Below are positions 44,898-53,974 of a stretch of DNA of 60,119 bases, piece after piece (within the stretch, counting starts at the first letter, position 1; every line of letters begins with the position of its first letter). The position numbers and the translations under genes were made by a program. The stretch lies in NCBI GenBank assembly GCA_014871665.1, contig WGSL01000003.1:1-60119 (forward strand). Reading direction: 5' to 3'. The stretch is from Collinsella sp. (GTDB taxonomy: Bacteria; Actinomycetota; Coriobacteriia; Coriobacteriales; Coriobacteriaceae). Under the pieces are notes generated by a model. The model had not been told where the DNA came from and did no database searches. It worked only from the letters and a program-made list of their open reading frames with translations.

Positions 44898-45728
44898 TCA
44901 AAATCTTATTTTCACGATTTGCATTTTCATCCCGTTGTCACCGACCCTTGCGAGAAACCGGAAAAAGCCGCTGACAGAAGGGTCCCTCAAATCGTTGTAG
45001 CCCAGCATATAGCCGCGACTTGTGACCTGCAGACGGCTGTCCCACGTGCCGATTTCCTTGGCGGCATCCGAAACCGCAAAATATGCCCCAACATCCTTGA
45101 TTTTTGCAGTCTTAAGCCATGTTTTTGCGATCATCTTTACTGCCGTCCGATTGGCAGCATCAAAGACCAGCACACCGCCGGGGAAAGCGTCCGCCATCTC
45201 CCGCACCAGTTCCCGGACCTGCTGGGTCAGAAAGTAATAGAACACCCCGGAGGCAAAGAACACCGCCCCGCCGGAGGCATCGATTTTGCCAAACCATGCG
45301 GTGCCCTTCAGATCGCAGGGGATATTTTGTTCTCGATCCTCGGCGGGCAGCAGCTGCTGCCGCAAGGCAATCACATCCGGGAAGTCCAGATTGTAGATCT
45401 TGCATCTACCGTTGTCGAAGGTTCTGCCGGTGTTGTCCAGCCCACAGCCCAGATTGACCACCGCCGCATTGGGGTGGCCTTTCAGGTAATCTCGCACCTC
45501 GAAAGCAAGATCACCCTGCCGCATGGCCACCTCCAGCGCACCAAAGCGCTGCATCAGGCTGCGGGAGTTTTTCTCTGCCTCTGAAAAGTCGTAGTCGATC
45601 TGATCGAGCAGACGAACCGCTGTTTCATCCCTGTAAAGGTTCGGGTATAGCTCCGTACACAGCTTTCGGGAATACAGCGGGAGGATCAGCGTCTCCTGCA
45701 CGGTGTTTTTCTCAATTTTACATTTCAT
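44898..45728 (-). CDS. Leucine carboxyl methyltransferase-like (LCM) methyltransferase
   Basis: A 276-residue SAM-dependent methyltransferase of the LCM/Ppm1-like family common in Firmicutes and Actinobacteria. The family features are NSRSLMQRFGALEVAMRQG near residue 54, the SAM loop VVNLGCGLDNTGRTFDNG near 90, and YNLDFPDVIALR near 112. It is the last of three methyltransferase genes transcribed leftward, and its lower GC and AAA/ATT-rich codons differ from the surrounding genes, suggesting acquisition from a Firmicute. The substrate is unknown. Confidence 0.85.
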   Translation of the reverse strand: MKCKIEKNTVQETLILPLYSRKLCTELYPNLYRDETAVRLLDQIDYDFSEAEKNSRSLMQRFGALEVAMRQGDLAFEVRDYLKGHPNAAVVNLGCGLDNTGRTFDNGRCKIYNLDFPDVIALRQQLLPAEDREQNIPCDLKGTAWFGKIDASGGAVFFASGVFYYFLTQQVRELVREMADAFPGGVLVFDAANRTAVKMIAKTWLKTAKIKDVGAYFAVSDAAKEIGTWDSRLQVTSRGYMLGYNDLRDPSVSGFFRFLARVGDNGMKMQIVKIRF

Positions 45729-45827
45729 AGGTTCCTTCCTCAGTGAATAAAAACTGTCATAATTGCCGCCAGCAAAGCCACTATGACCGTCATGCCTATC
45801 GCCATGTGCAGGATGGATGAAAAATGC

Positions 45828-46160
45828 TCACATGGCGTTCTCAAACGCCATATCCGCCACACTGCCTTGCAGAACGGCGCAACGCCCCTCCTGAATTGCA
45901 GCTCGGTTGAGCTTTCTAGTCCTCTCCACGCTGACGGGCGAATAGTCGATGCCCTTAACGACGCCATGCGGGCATTTTTTCAGCAGCCGTTTTATGTTCG
46001 CCCCGCCGCCGCAGCCGCAATCCAGCACCTTGGCATTTGGTGCAAGTCGTAGAAATCGAAGTCCCCACCGCGCCACAGGGCTGTGGCCCAGATTCATCAT
46101 GGCAACCATAAGTTTTCCGCCGAGGCCCACGGGCTTGCGGGTGTTTTCAAAGAACGACAT
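45828..46160 (-). pseudogene. Truncated class I methyltransferase
   Basis: A 110-residue N-terminal half. The SAM loop KVLDCGCGGGANIKRLL lies near residue 43 and GIDYSPVSVERTRKL near 70, followed by GSVADMAFENAM and an abrupt stop where the family normally continues another 80-100 residues. Its start (MSFFENTRKPVG) overlaps the upstream gene by 14 bases. Loss of the C-terminal half probably abolishes activity. The 45729-45827 gap encodes a hydrophobic stretch on the minus strand (MAIGMTVIVALLAAIMTVFI) without a ribosome site. Confidence 0.75.
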
Positions 46161-46776
46161 CTGGCCCCTCCGATTTCGTGCATTCCGCATAGGTCAACGG
46201 GAATGAGGCCTTCAGCACCACGCTTTTCTGCACTGCCCAGCCGTTTTGACGCAGGAAACGTAGGTATTCCTCGCTTGTCCACCTGCTGTGGAGGGGGAAT
46301 CCCACCATACTCATGAAAAAAGCTTTTGCCTTGCCGGAAACCGAGCTCCCCGCGTGGGTGAAGGTTGGCGCGATGAGCACGCCGTCGTCCTTCAGCACCC
46401 GCCTGATTTCTTGCAGGGCCTTTTCCGGATGCGGCACTATGTGAAGCGCGTTGGACGCGATCACCACATCAAAGAACTTCTGTGCATAGGGCAGGCGGAA
46501 CATATCTTGTACGGAAAAGTGCAGCTTTGCGGATTGATTGTCCCGCTTTGCTTCAAGGATCATCTTTGCAGAAGCGTCCGTAGCCTCGATGTGCGCCGCC
46601 GCATTTACGATGCTCTTTGCGATAAGCCCCGTGCCGGTGGCAACCTCCAGTACGGTTTTTGCTTTCACCACCGGCCTGATCAGCTCATACATCTTCTCAT
46701 ACGCCGCCCGGTCCTTTCGCATGAAACGGTCGTACCGACCGGCATTCTTGTCCCAGAAGCCCTTGCGTTCGTGCAT
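46147..46776 (-). CDS. Class I SAM-dependent methyltransferase (UbiE/PMT-like)
   Basis: A 209-residue methyltransferase, first of the leftward trio. Seen are the N-terminal FWDKNAGRYDRFMRKDR, the SAM loop VLEVATGTGLIAKSI near residue 42, DVVIASNALHIVPHPEKAL near 103 and a Y/F-rich lid. The start at 46776 is chosen on the GGGGG site; a TTG at 46791 is less likely. Its promoter region carries the palindrome at 46792-46813. The lower GC suggests horizontal transfer. Substrate unknown, but small lipophilic acceptors are common for this group. Confidence 0.82.
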   Translation of the reverse strand: MHERKGFWDKNAGRYDRFMRKDRAAYEKMYELIRPVVKAKTVLEVATGTGLIAKSIVNAAAHIEATDASAKMILEAKRDNQSAKLHFSVQDMFRLPYAQKFFDVVIASNALHIVPHPEKALQEIRRVLKDDGVLIAPTFTHAGSSVSGKAKAFFMSMVGFPLHSRWTSEEYLRFLRQNGWAVQKSVVLKASFPLTYAECTKSEGPDVVL

Positions 46777-46791
46777 TGCTATCGCCCCCAA

Positions 46792-46813
46792 ATAGTTAGA
46801 GACATCTAACTAT
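46792..46813. promoter_or_regulatory. 22-bp palindromic operator-like site
   Basis: Arms ATAGTTAGA and TCTAACTAT flank a 4-bp centre, perfectly symmetric. It lies directly upstream of the methyltransferase trio and overlaps its likely promoter. The form suits a MarR-, TetR- or DtxR-type repressor, but no such gene is adjacent. Confidence 0.6.
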
Positions 46814-47035
46814 AACACACGAATCATGCAGTAAGTCCTTGTGTCCGTTCATGAGAGGCTCGGAGTGAAACGGAATGTTGGGGAGGTCAGCCCTGGCGAG
46901 CTTGGTCTCATAGCCCGTGACCGCCTCGGCGATGCTGTCTGCCTGGTCGTGAAAGACGAGTGTGAGCAGATAGTAGCGAGCTTTGCCGCCGCGGTCGCCG
47001 CTCTCGTCGACGAAGATGTTGAGCTCCTTGGCCAA
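46796..47035 (-). pseudogene. DUF3800 gene truncated at the methyltransferase junction
   Basis: A 79-residue stub. Residues 1-68 match the DUF3800 family start, MAKELNIFVDESGDRGGKAR and PFHSEPLMNGHKD, which carries the acidic DESG motif thought to be catalytic in this RNase H-like family. After GHKD the sequence departs and stops at the methyltransferase promoter. The insertion or deletion that brought in the trio therefore broke this gene. The start is TTG 47035 behind AGGAATCC. Confidence 0.78.
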
Positions 47036-47058
47036 TGGGGATTCCTAATGGAATGGAT

Positions 47059-47086
47059 AAAAAAATAGCCGGGGGACTCCCCCGGC
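47059..47086 (-). terminator. Terminator of the small HTH gene
   Basis: GCCGGGGG pairs with CCCCCGGC. On the minus strand a T7 tract follows, 14 bp after the small gene's stop. Confidence 0.8.
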
Positions 47087-47099
47087 ACTTGGAAGTAGC

Positions 47100-47270
47100 T
47101 CAATGGGCCACCAATAACCTTATAGCATGCTCTGACGGTAAGTGCAGGGGGGCGAGCCGGTACATGGCGTCGCGGCTGATGCGCAGCATCGCGCACGCCT
47201 CGTCGGCGCCGAATATCGCGTTGGTCGATGCGATGAGCCTCACCTGGCTCCTGCTAATGCTCTTGGTCAT
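47100..47270 (-). CDS. Small HTH-like protein
   Basis: A 56-residue gene starting ATG 47270. The segment FGADEACAMLRISRDAMYRL resembles an excisionase or MerR-type helix-turn-helix, where a recognition helix follows a short turn. A terminator sits right after the stop, which supports it as a real unit. It lies upstream of the DUF3800 stub in the same direction. I cannot assign a family with certainty. Confidence 0.5.
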   Translation of the reverse strand: MTKSISRSQVRLIASTNAIFGADEACAMLRISRDAMYRLAPLHLPSEHAIRLLVAH

Positions 47271-47335
47271 GGTCGTCCTCGAGCTCCTTTCGTCTCGAGG
47301 CTCCCTCGCGTGCCCGGCCGCGGGCGGCTCCCGGG

Positions 47336-47482
47336 GCGGTCGCCGCAGTCATTTGCGACGTGCTTGAGGCGGAGGCATCCGATCAGGCCGGCCATGCGTC
47401 CTGGGTCGCCAACATCCGTGAAGCGGCGGACGTGATGGCGACTCGCATCGCCGACATGCTCATGCACATGGGCGGCGACTAG
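47336..47482 (+). pseudogene. Possible 3' fragment of an unknown gene
   Basis: The plus strand reads AVICDVLEAEASDQAGHASW through VMATRIADMLMHMGG and a stop, 49 codons with protein-like composition. No start or ribosome site was found. The family is not recognised. Confidence 0.25.
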
Positions 47483-47562
47483 CCAGGGCGATCCCCGCAA
47501 CGGGCATTATTATCCGGGAAGCGTTTGGTTGCGAGGCACGCCCCTGTGCGGGGCCTGAGTCG

Positions 47563-48999
47563 TCAGGCCCCGCACAGGGGGACCGCGATGGTGGCCACCG
47601 CGCCGCCCGAGGGGCTGTTGGCGAGCGAGACGGAGCCCCCGTGGGCGCTCGCGGCCTCGGCGGCGGCGTGGAGGCCGAGCCCGTAGTGGAGGCCCCCGTC
47701 GCGCGAGGAGCGGGAGGAGTCGTCCGTGAAGAGGCGCTCGCAGCCGCGCTCGAGGGCGGCGGGAGAGAAGCCCGGACCGTCGTCGGAGACCTTGATGACA
47801 AGGCTCCCACCCGTGACGTCGCAGGAGACCGACACGCGCGAGTGGGCGTGCTCGGCGGCGTTGGCCACGAGGTTCGCGGCGGCCCGCGCCAGGGCCGCGC
47901 GGTCGAGCGGGGCCTCGGGCGCGCCCGCGACGGCGGGGTCCGTGGCCGCGTCGAGCGCCACGCCGCGCGCCCGGGCGACCTGGGCGGCCTCGGCGACGAC
48001 CCGCTCGCAGAGCTCGGCCGGCCGCAGGGGAGCCCTCTCCGCCCCGCCGGACCCGCGCGAGGCCTCGATGAGCAGGCGCACGTAGCCGTCGAGCCTTTCG
48101 ACACTGCCGGCTATGTCGCGCGCGGCGGCCGCGAGGTCGGCGTCTTTCTCGTCTTCCAGCTCCTCCGCCACGAAGTCGGCGTTGGCGCGCAGCACGGTGA
48201 GCGGCGTCTTGAGGTCGTGGGCGAGCGACGCCACCTGCTCGCGCTGCCCCCGCTCCGCGGCCCAGCGGGCCTCGAGTGACTCGGCGAGGGAGGTCCGCAT
48301 GGCGTCCATCGCGGCGAGGACGTCGTTCACCTCGCGCACGTTGGTGCTGCCGACCGCGAAGTCGAGCTCCCCCGCGCCGACGCGCCCCGCCGCCTCCGCG
48401 AGCGGCGCCATCTTGCGCGAGATCACGCGGCTCGCGCGGCGTGCCACGAGCGCGAGCGCGAGCGCGCTTCCCGCAGCGGCGCCGACGAGCATGAGATTCT
48501 GCGGGTTGGGAAGCAGGCCGGCGAGGTCGCGCGAGACCCACTGCGGCAGGTACTCGCTGACGAGTGCGCAGGCCCCGCCGCCCTTGAGCGGGAACGCGGC
48601 GTAGGTGAGGCCCGAGCCGCCGCCCTCGATCTCCACTGTGCCCGGATCCGTGGCGAGTGCCGCACGGGCCATTTCCGTCGCGTCCTCGAGCCGCGTGCCC
48701 TCGAGGTCTGTCATCAGCACGTATCCGTCCTTATTCAGGATGAGGTAGCGGTACGCCGTCGGCACGTCCTGCTGCCCGCAGACGCCGTCGCGTGCCAGGC
48801 CCTCCGCGACTTCGCGCGCATTGGCCGGCCCCCAGCTTGCCTCGTAGACGAAGCCCGCGTTGATCGCCGCGGAGAGCGCCATGAACGAGGCGAGCCACGC
48901 CGTGGCGACCGCCGCGAACGCGTAGGCGAAGTAGCGCGCGATGACGAAGGAGAGCGGCATGCCCCCGCGACTTCGCGCCCCGGTCCTCAGAGCTGCCAC
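47563..48999 (-). CDS. Sensor histidine kinase of the immunity operon
   Basis: A 478-residue membrane kinase. It has two membrane spans (about 18-45 and 168-190) enclosing a roughly 120-residue sensor loop, a HAMP-like region, the phospho-acceptor box SLAHDLKTPLTVL near 258, then N (NLVANAAEHA) and G (DDGPGF, YGLGLH) boxes of the ATPase. GTG 48999 overlaps the response-regulator stop by 13 bases; ATG 48960 (MPLSFVIARYF) just before the first span is an alternative. It probably senses a cationic antimicrobial peptide and phosphorylates the partner regulator. Very high GC, unlike the preceding methyltransferase trio. Confidence 0.92.
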   Translation of the reverse strand: MAALRTGARSRGGMPLSFVIARYFAYAFAAVATAWLASFMALSAAINAGFVYEASWGPANAREVAEGLARDGVCGQQDVPTAYRYLILNKDGYVLMTDLEGTRLEDATEMARAALATDPGTVEIEGGGSGLTYAAFPLKGGGACALVSEYLPQWVSRDLAGLLPNPQNLMLVGAAAGSALALALVARRASRVISRKMAPLAEAAGRVGAGELDFAVGSTNVREVNDVLAAMDAMRTSLAESLEARWAAERGQREQVASLAHDLKTPLTVLRANADFVAEELEDEKDADLAAAARDIAGSVERLDGYVRLLIEASRGSGGAERAPLRPAELCERVVAEAAQVARARGVALDAATDPAVAGAPEAPLDRAALARAAANLVANAAEHAHSRVSVSCDVTGGSLVIKVSDDGPGFSPAALERGCERLFTDDSSRSSRDGGLHYGLGLHAAAEAASAHGGSVSLANSPSGGAVATIAVPLCGA

Positions 49000-49649
49000 T
49001 TGTACCCCATTCCCCAGACGGTCGCGATCGGATCGGCGCCGGCCTCGGAGAGTTTCCTCCGGGCGCGGCTGACCTGCATGGATATGGCCGCGTCGTCGGC
49101 GTCGCTCTCCCAGCCGAGCACTGCCTCGCGGATCTGCGCGCGGCTCATGACCTGCCCGGGGTGGCGGGCGAGGTACTCGCAGATGGCGTACTCGGTGGGC
49201 GTGAGCGGCACGGCCTCGCCGCTCACGGCGAGGCCGCGCGCCCCGAGGTCGATCCTCACCTCCCCGAAGGAGAGGGCGTGCGAGCGCGGCCGGCGCTCAC
49301 GGCGTAGATGGGCCGCGACCTTGGCGCGCAGCTCCGCGGCCCCGAAGGGCTTGCGGACGTAGTCGTCGGCGCCCAGGCCGTAGCCGGCCACGGCGTCCTC
49401 CTCGGCCACGCGCGCGGTCAGGAAGATGATGGGCCCGTCGAAGTCCGGGCGGATCTGCCGCACGAGCTCGAAGCCGTCGAGCTCCGGCATCATGACGTCG
49501 CAGAGCACGAGGTCGAAGCGCGAAAGGTCCATCCCCGGGACCGCCGTCGGGTCCGCTGCCTTGACGACCTCATGGCCGTCGCGGCCGAGGACGCGCGCGA
49601 GCGCGTCGAGGATCGCCCGTTCATCATCCACTGCCAGTATCCTCGCCAT
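48987..49649 (-). CDS. OmpR-family response regulator
   Basis: A 220-residue two-component regulator. The receiver has acidic residues in VDDERA (about 7-10), phospho-acceptor Asp51 in LVLCDVMMPELDGF and Lys in VRKPFG near 105. The C-terminal winged helix shows LTPTEYAICEYLARHPG and the ending VWGMGYKWQL. It lies in one leftward unit with the transporter genes and overlaps the kinase start, so it most likely controls its own operon. Confidence 0.94.
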   Translation of the reverse strand: MARILAVDDERAILDALARVLGRDGHEVVKAADPTAVPGMDLSRFDLVLCDVMMPELDGFELVRQIRPDFDGPIIFLTARVAEEDAVAGYGLGADDYVRKPFGAAELRAKVAAHLRRERRPRSHALSFGEVRIDLGARGLAVSGEAVPLTPTEYAICEYLARHPGQVMSRAQIREAVLGWESDADDAAISMQVSRARRKLSEAGADPIATVWGMGYKWQL

Positions 49650-49694
49650 GTTCGACCTCCTGAAACTTCCGTCGGAATTGTACTAGCGCCGCGC

Positions 49695-50096
49695 TCAGCG
49701 GTCCAGAGCCCTGCGCGCAGCCGCGGGTGCCCGGGCCACGTCGCACGCGCGGTAGCGCACGCCCGAGCCGCCGCGCGCCTCGATCTCGAGCCAGCCCTCG
49801 CCGTCCGACTCCCGCCCGAAGAAGATGAGCTGGAGCTCTCGGACATTGCCCCTGTCGTCCGCCGCGTCCACCAGGTAGACGTAGTTCGCCCCCGTCCCGG
49901 TGGCGTCGGCGTAGGAGCTCGCGTGGCTGCCGGGCTCGGGCGCGGGCGCCCACATGGCGATCTCAGGGTTGGGCAGCACGCGGTCGGCGATCGAGCGCAG
50001 CGCCGACCCCCAGCCGGCGTCGAGCAGGGCATTCCCGCCCAGGACGAGCGCTGCGGAGAGGAGGGCGAGCACGGCGGCGAGCGGCTTCCTACGCAT
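49695..50096 (-). CDS. YxeA-family (DUF1093) exported protein
   Basis: A 133-residue protein with an N-terminal signal or anchor (residues 5-26) and an OB-like outer domain (YVYLVDAADDRGNVRELQL and WLEIEARGGSGVRYRACDV) matching YxeA/DUF1093. In Firmicutes such proteins sit beside bacitracin and lantibiotic transporters. Its start overlaps the upstream permease by 8 bases. The role is probably envelope-side assistance to resistance, which is inference. Confidence 0.75.
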   Translation of the reverse strand: MRRKPLAAVLALLSAALVLGGNALLDAGWGSALRSIADRVLPNPEIAMWAPAPEPGSHASSYADATGTGANYVYLVDAADDRGNVRELQLIFFGRESDGEGWLEIEARGGSGVRYRACDVARAPAAARRALDR

Positions 50097-50904
50097 CTGC
50101 CCTCCCGTCCTCGAAGTGGCAGAACCAGGCGATAAGGACGGCGGCGGCTGCCAGGGTGAGCACGAGGCCAGCGAGCGCAGTCGTGAGGAGAGGGCCCGCC
50201 GCGCGTGCGGCGTCGATGAAGGCCTCCACCCCGAGCGACCCTAGGCGCGCGGGCCAGGCGAGCGGCACCCAGCTCAGGGGCGTCGCCAGGGCACCGGTGA
50301 GCCCGCCGGTCATGAGGCCGTGCGCAAGTCCGCCCACTGAGAAGAACGCGAGGAGCATCCCCGCCGCGCCGGCGCCGATGGCGGCGTTGCGGCCGAGGCG
50401 CAGGGCCACGCCGAGCCCCAGCGCGTAGAGGGGCAGGCTGCCCAGCACGATGCCCGCCCAGGCGGCCGCAAGCGGAGCGGGCCCGAGCGGCAGGCGCCCG
50501 GCGACGGCGAGCACGGCCCCGAACACGCCGAGCGCCACGGCCAGCGCGCCCGCGCCGAGCGCCGCAAGGGCGAGTAGCTTCGCCGCGACGGCACGCCCGC
50601 GCGAGGGGACTGCCGTGAGGTTGGCGAGGCGCCCGGCAGCGCGCTCCTCGTCCACGGCGAGCCCGCAGACGATGGCGGACATGAGCGGCATGAGGGCGCC
50701 GAGGAACTGGGCGTAGGCGTCCGCGCCCAGCGCCGGGTCCCATCGGGTTATGGAGAAGTACTCGCCGCAGGCAAGACCGGCTGCCAGGCCGCAGACGAGG
50801 TGCACCACTGCGAGCGGGGAGCGCGCCAGGCGCAGGGCCTCGGAGAGCAGGGCCCGCGAGAGAGTCATGCGTGGCGTCGGGTCGGAGAGTCGTGTCATGG
50901 CCAT
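50089..50904 (-). CDS. Lantibiotic-immunity ABC permease, second subunit (SpaG/MutG-like)
   Basis: A 271-residue membrane protein with six hydrophobic spans, no ATPase motif. It has the topology and gene order of the MutG/SpaG permeases. The start at 50904 shares one base with the preceding stop (TGATG), following AGGAGAGGTG. A longer frame to 51522 runs inside the first permease and is a shadow. It would pair with the first permease to move lantibiotics off the membrane. Confidence 0.85.
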   Translation of the reverse strand: MAMTRLSDPTPRMTLSRALLSEALRLARSPLAVVHLVCGLAAGLACGEYFSITRWDPALGADAYAQFLGALMPLMSAIVCGLAVDEERAAGRLANLTAVPSRGRAVAAKLLALAALGAGALAVALGVFGAVLAVAGRLPLGPAPLAAAWAGIVLGSLPLYALGLGVALRLGRNAAIGAGAAGMLLAFFSVGGLAHGLMTGGLTGALATPLSWVPLAWPARLGSLGVEAFIDAARAAGPLLTTALAGLVLTLAAAAVLIAWFCHFEDGRADA

Positions 50905-51670
50905 CACCTCTCCTCGGAGCGTGCGAACCAGGCCGCGCCCGCCGCCGTGAGCGCGGCGAACGCGAGCACACAGACCGCAAGGCCCGCCAGTGTGAGCATG
51001 CCGTCCGCCGCGAGCGCCCCGCCGAGCGTCATGTCCGCCGCGAGTGGCTCGCCGCTCGGCAGCACGGGGATGAAGCTCGTGGGGATGACCATGCTCGCCG
51101 ACGGCGGAAAGAGCTGCGGCAGCGGTATCAGCGACCAGGCGAAACCACCCACGAGCTGCGCGGCGAGCGGGCAGAAGATGCCCGCGAGCATGCCGAGCCG
51201 CGCCGTGAGGAAGAGCCCTGCGGGGATCATCCACGCCGCGGTCATCGTGTTGACGAGCGCGCAGAGGAGCATCGTGAGCGTGCCCGCGACCGTGAGGCCC
51301 TGCGAGGAGAACGACGATCCCGCGAGGTAGATGCCGAAGACCACGAGGTTCGAGAGCGTGCAGAGCGCGAGGCACCAGAGCGCCTTGGCCCACCAGGCGC
51401 GCCCGAGCGGGAAGCCCAGGCCCAGAAGCCCCCGCATCCGCGTGCGCGCGTCCGCCCGCGCGACGCACGCCACCACGAGCGAGAGAGTCACGGGCAGGAA
51501 GAGCGCGTACCAGTAGTTCCACGCGCTGAAGATCTGCACGCCCCGGTAGGGCATCGCGCCGAGCAGCGGCATCGGCAGCGCCATGAGCACGGCCAGGCGA
51601 ACCGGTGCCGCGTGGCGCGACTTCAGGGCCTCGGCGCGCAGGCCCGCGAGCAGGCCGCCTTTCTCGCCCG

Positions 51671-51674
<4 letters not shown>
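50904..51674 (-). CDS. Lantibiotic-immunity ABC permease, first subunit (SpaE/MutE-like)
   Basis: A 256-residue permease with about six spans. The segment AMPYRGVQIFSAWNYWYALF near residue 40 and ADARTRMRGLLGLGFPLGRAWWAKAL near 74 fit the MutE/EpiE group, where the second is a cytoplasmic amphipathic stretch. Its ATG overlaps the ATPase stop by 4 bases (ATGA), so the transporter parts are coupled. Codon use is extremely GC-rich. Confidence 0.86.
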
Positions 51675-52399
<725 letters not shown>

Positions 52400-52594
52400 G
52401 GGTTCGTCCTTTCTCTTTCGGGCGCGCGGGCCGAGCCACCGTGCCCGCGCGCCTTACCTTTCGGGTTCACCATCCATGGTGGGGCGCGTTTCTAACGAAG
52501 CCGTAACGGCCGTTGGGCTCTTTTGGCGCCAGCCCTTCTCGACCCGTACGCCACTCATGGTATGTTTATCGCGATAACAAGGACGGAGGTGCCC

Positions 52595-52636
52595 GTGGCA
52601 CGCAATAAGTACCCGGAGGAGACGGTCGAGAAGATC
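52595..52636 (+). pseudogene. 5' stub of a TetR-family regulator
   Basis: GTG 52595, behind GGACGGAGG, starts MARNKYPEETVEKI, a very common TetR N-terminus. After 14 codons the match ends and the frame runs to 52756 in unrelated sequence. It is divergent from the ABC operon, where such a repressor often sits, so its loss may have altered control of that operon. The 52640-52850 stretch holds a GC-rich hairpin at 52807-52830 and no other gene. Confidence 0.65.
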
Positions 52637-52854
52637 AGGGGTGACGGCCCAGCGAGTGTTATTTTGCGAGCTATGCGCATTGAAAGCGATCTTTCGTGGT
52701 ATAAACTACTTGCCGGAAGCCGCGGCTTTCAGAGTACGGCTTACGTGTACGTTTAACCTCCGTGGGCGACGGGGTGCCGCAAGGCGTAGAATATCGCCCA
52801 CCTGTAGGGGCCTGCAGCGATGCGGGCCCCGCTTCGTATGAGGGGGCGTAACCG

Positions 52855-53304
52855 ATGAAGATCGTATCCATCTCCCAGGACTTCTTCGACCTCGTCGATG
52901 GCGACCGTGAGCTCATGCTTAAGCACAATCGCCCCTGCATCGTGGTGGTGAGGCTGCGTTTCCGCGGAAAGCGCAGGGACTTCGCCGTGCCGCTGCGTTC
53001 CAACATCGCCCCTAACGTGCCCAAAGACCAGTACTTTGCGTTGCCACCCCGCCCCACGACGCGCCCCGGCTGCCGCCACGGCATCCACTACATCAAGATG
53101 TTCCCCATAACCAAGGCCTACCAGCGCCGCTTCAGGACCGAGGGCTCGGCCTACTACGAGACGCTCCAGCGCATCATCGATGGCAACACCAAGCGCATTG
53201 TCTCCGAGTGCCAGGCATACCTCGACCGCTACGAGCGCGAGGGAAGGCCTCGCTTTGCCGTCGACATCGACCGCATCGTGGGGCTGCTGGAGGGCGAGAA
53301 GTAG
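52855..53304 (+). CDS. ToxN/AbiQ-like endoribonuclease toxin
   Basis: A 149-residue protein resembling the type III toxin family (ToxN/AbiQ), RNases that cut mRNA and can abort phage infection. The pattern fits: a beta-rich start MKIVSISQDFFDLV, RPCIVVVRLRFRG, AVPLRSNI, then HGIHYIKMFPITKAYQRRF and a helical C-terminus. Type III systems normally have an RNA antitoxin of tandem about 35-nt repeats directly upstream, but I find no such repeats here. It may be an orphan, have a diverged antitoxin, or be a related non-toxin nuclease. A rho-independent terminator follows. Confidence 0.62.
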   Translation: MKIVSISQDFFDLVDGDRELMLKHNRPCIVVVRLRFRGKRRDFAVPLRSNIAPNVPKDQYFALPPRPTTRPGCRHGIHYIKMFPITKAYQRRFRTEGSAYYETLQRIIDGNTKRIVSECQAYLDRYEREGRPRFAVDIDRIVGLLEGEK

Positions 53305-53327
53305 GGCACCTCGGCTCAGTCTCGAGC

Positions 53328-53351
53328 CATGCGGAGTCGCTCCGCATTTTT
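53328..53351 (+). terminator. Terminator of the ToxN-like gene
   Basis: ATGCGGAG pairs with CTCCGCAT around a 3-nt loop, followed by TTTTT. 53352-53512 beyond it has no gene. Confidence 0.85.
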
Positions 53352-53512
53352 GAACGCCGCGTGTGCGTCCCAAATACTTGAGAAACAAGCTGTGAAGTGC
53401 GGTGGCGCGCCCGTGCCCGTGCATAGCCGTCACCATCAGCGTCTACGCGGCGTCGGCTTCAAGTGGAACTGGCGCCGCTGCTGTATATGGTTTGCCTTGC
53501 TGCGAATGGCGA

Positions 53513-53932
53513 TCAATGCCCTCGATGCTTCTGCTTGCGCTTCAGTTTTCTCTGCTCGTAGCGCGCATCAGCCTCTTCCACACGGCGTCGGCTTCTTGCA
53601 TGAGCCGACTCCCGCTTCATTGCTTCCCGCTGTGCCGCGAGCGCCTGTTGTGCCTTGGTGCTCACTGCCGGCCGTTTAAGGGCTTTCGCTGCCTCGCGAG
53701 CGCGACGCTTGGGGTTCTTCGCGGGCCTGCTTGTTTCAGTGGCCTTGTCGCCGAAGAACGAGAGCTTCTCCCATTCGCTTGTAACGAATCGCAGAATCTC
53801 CTCATCGGACGGCTCCGCGCCGAAGACGATGCGGGCGACGCCATACCTTCCGCCTTCGACGTGCTCCGCCAGCCCGACCCAGAATTGACCGTCGTGATAT
53901 ACGGTCAGGGTGGACGACACGCTGATCTGCAT
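53513..53932 (-). CDS. yjdF: YjdF-family protein
   Basis: A 139-residue protein of the YjdF (DUF2992) family. The conserved N-terminus reads SSTLTVYHDGQFWVGLAEHV and YGVARIVFGAEPSDEEIL, then WEKLSFF. A long basic tail (KNPKRRAREAAKAL, RKLKRKQKHRGH) follows. The start at 53932 is behind AGGAGG; extension to 54046 runs through the structured leader. The molecular role is unknown, but the gene is typically controlled by the yjdF riboswitch, which appears to be present upstream. Confidence 0.9.
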   Translation of the reverse strand: MQISVSSTLTVYHDGQFWVGLAEHVEGGRYGVARIVFGAEPSDEEILRFVTSEWEKLSFFGDKATETSRPAKNPKRRAREAAKALKRPAVSTKAQQALAAQREAMKRESAHARSRRRVEEADARYEQRKLKRKQKHRGH

Positions 53933-53974
53933 GGCTGGTTCCTCCTTTATGTAGATGACCATGCAGAGAAGGGA

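Noticed and set aside
44688..45584. 298-residue plus-strand frame opposite the LCM methyltransferase
   Set aside because: Shadow; the minus strand encodes a recognisable methyltransferase.
45740..45967. 75-residue frame with a hydrophobic C-terminus
   Set aside because: No ribosome site; its first two thirds overlap the truncated methyltransferase in another frame, so it is probably decayed sequence.
50905..51522. N-terminal extension of the second ABC permease
   Set aside because: The extra 206 codons lie in another frame of the first permease; the start at 50904 has a good ribosome site and TGATG coupling.
52640..52854. Type III antitoxin (ToxI-like) repeat array
   Set aside because: No tandem 30-40 nt repeats are present in the interval.
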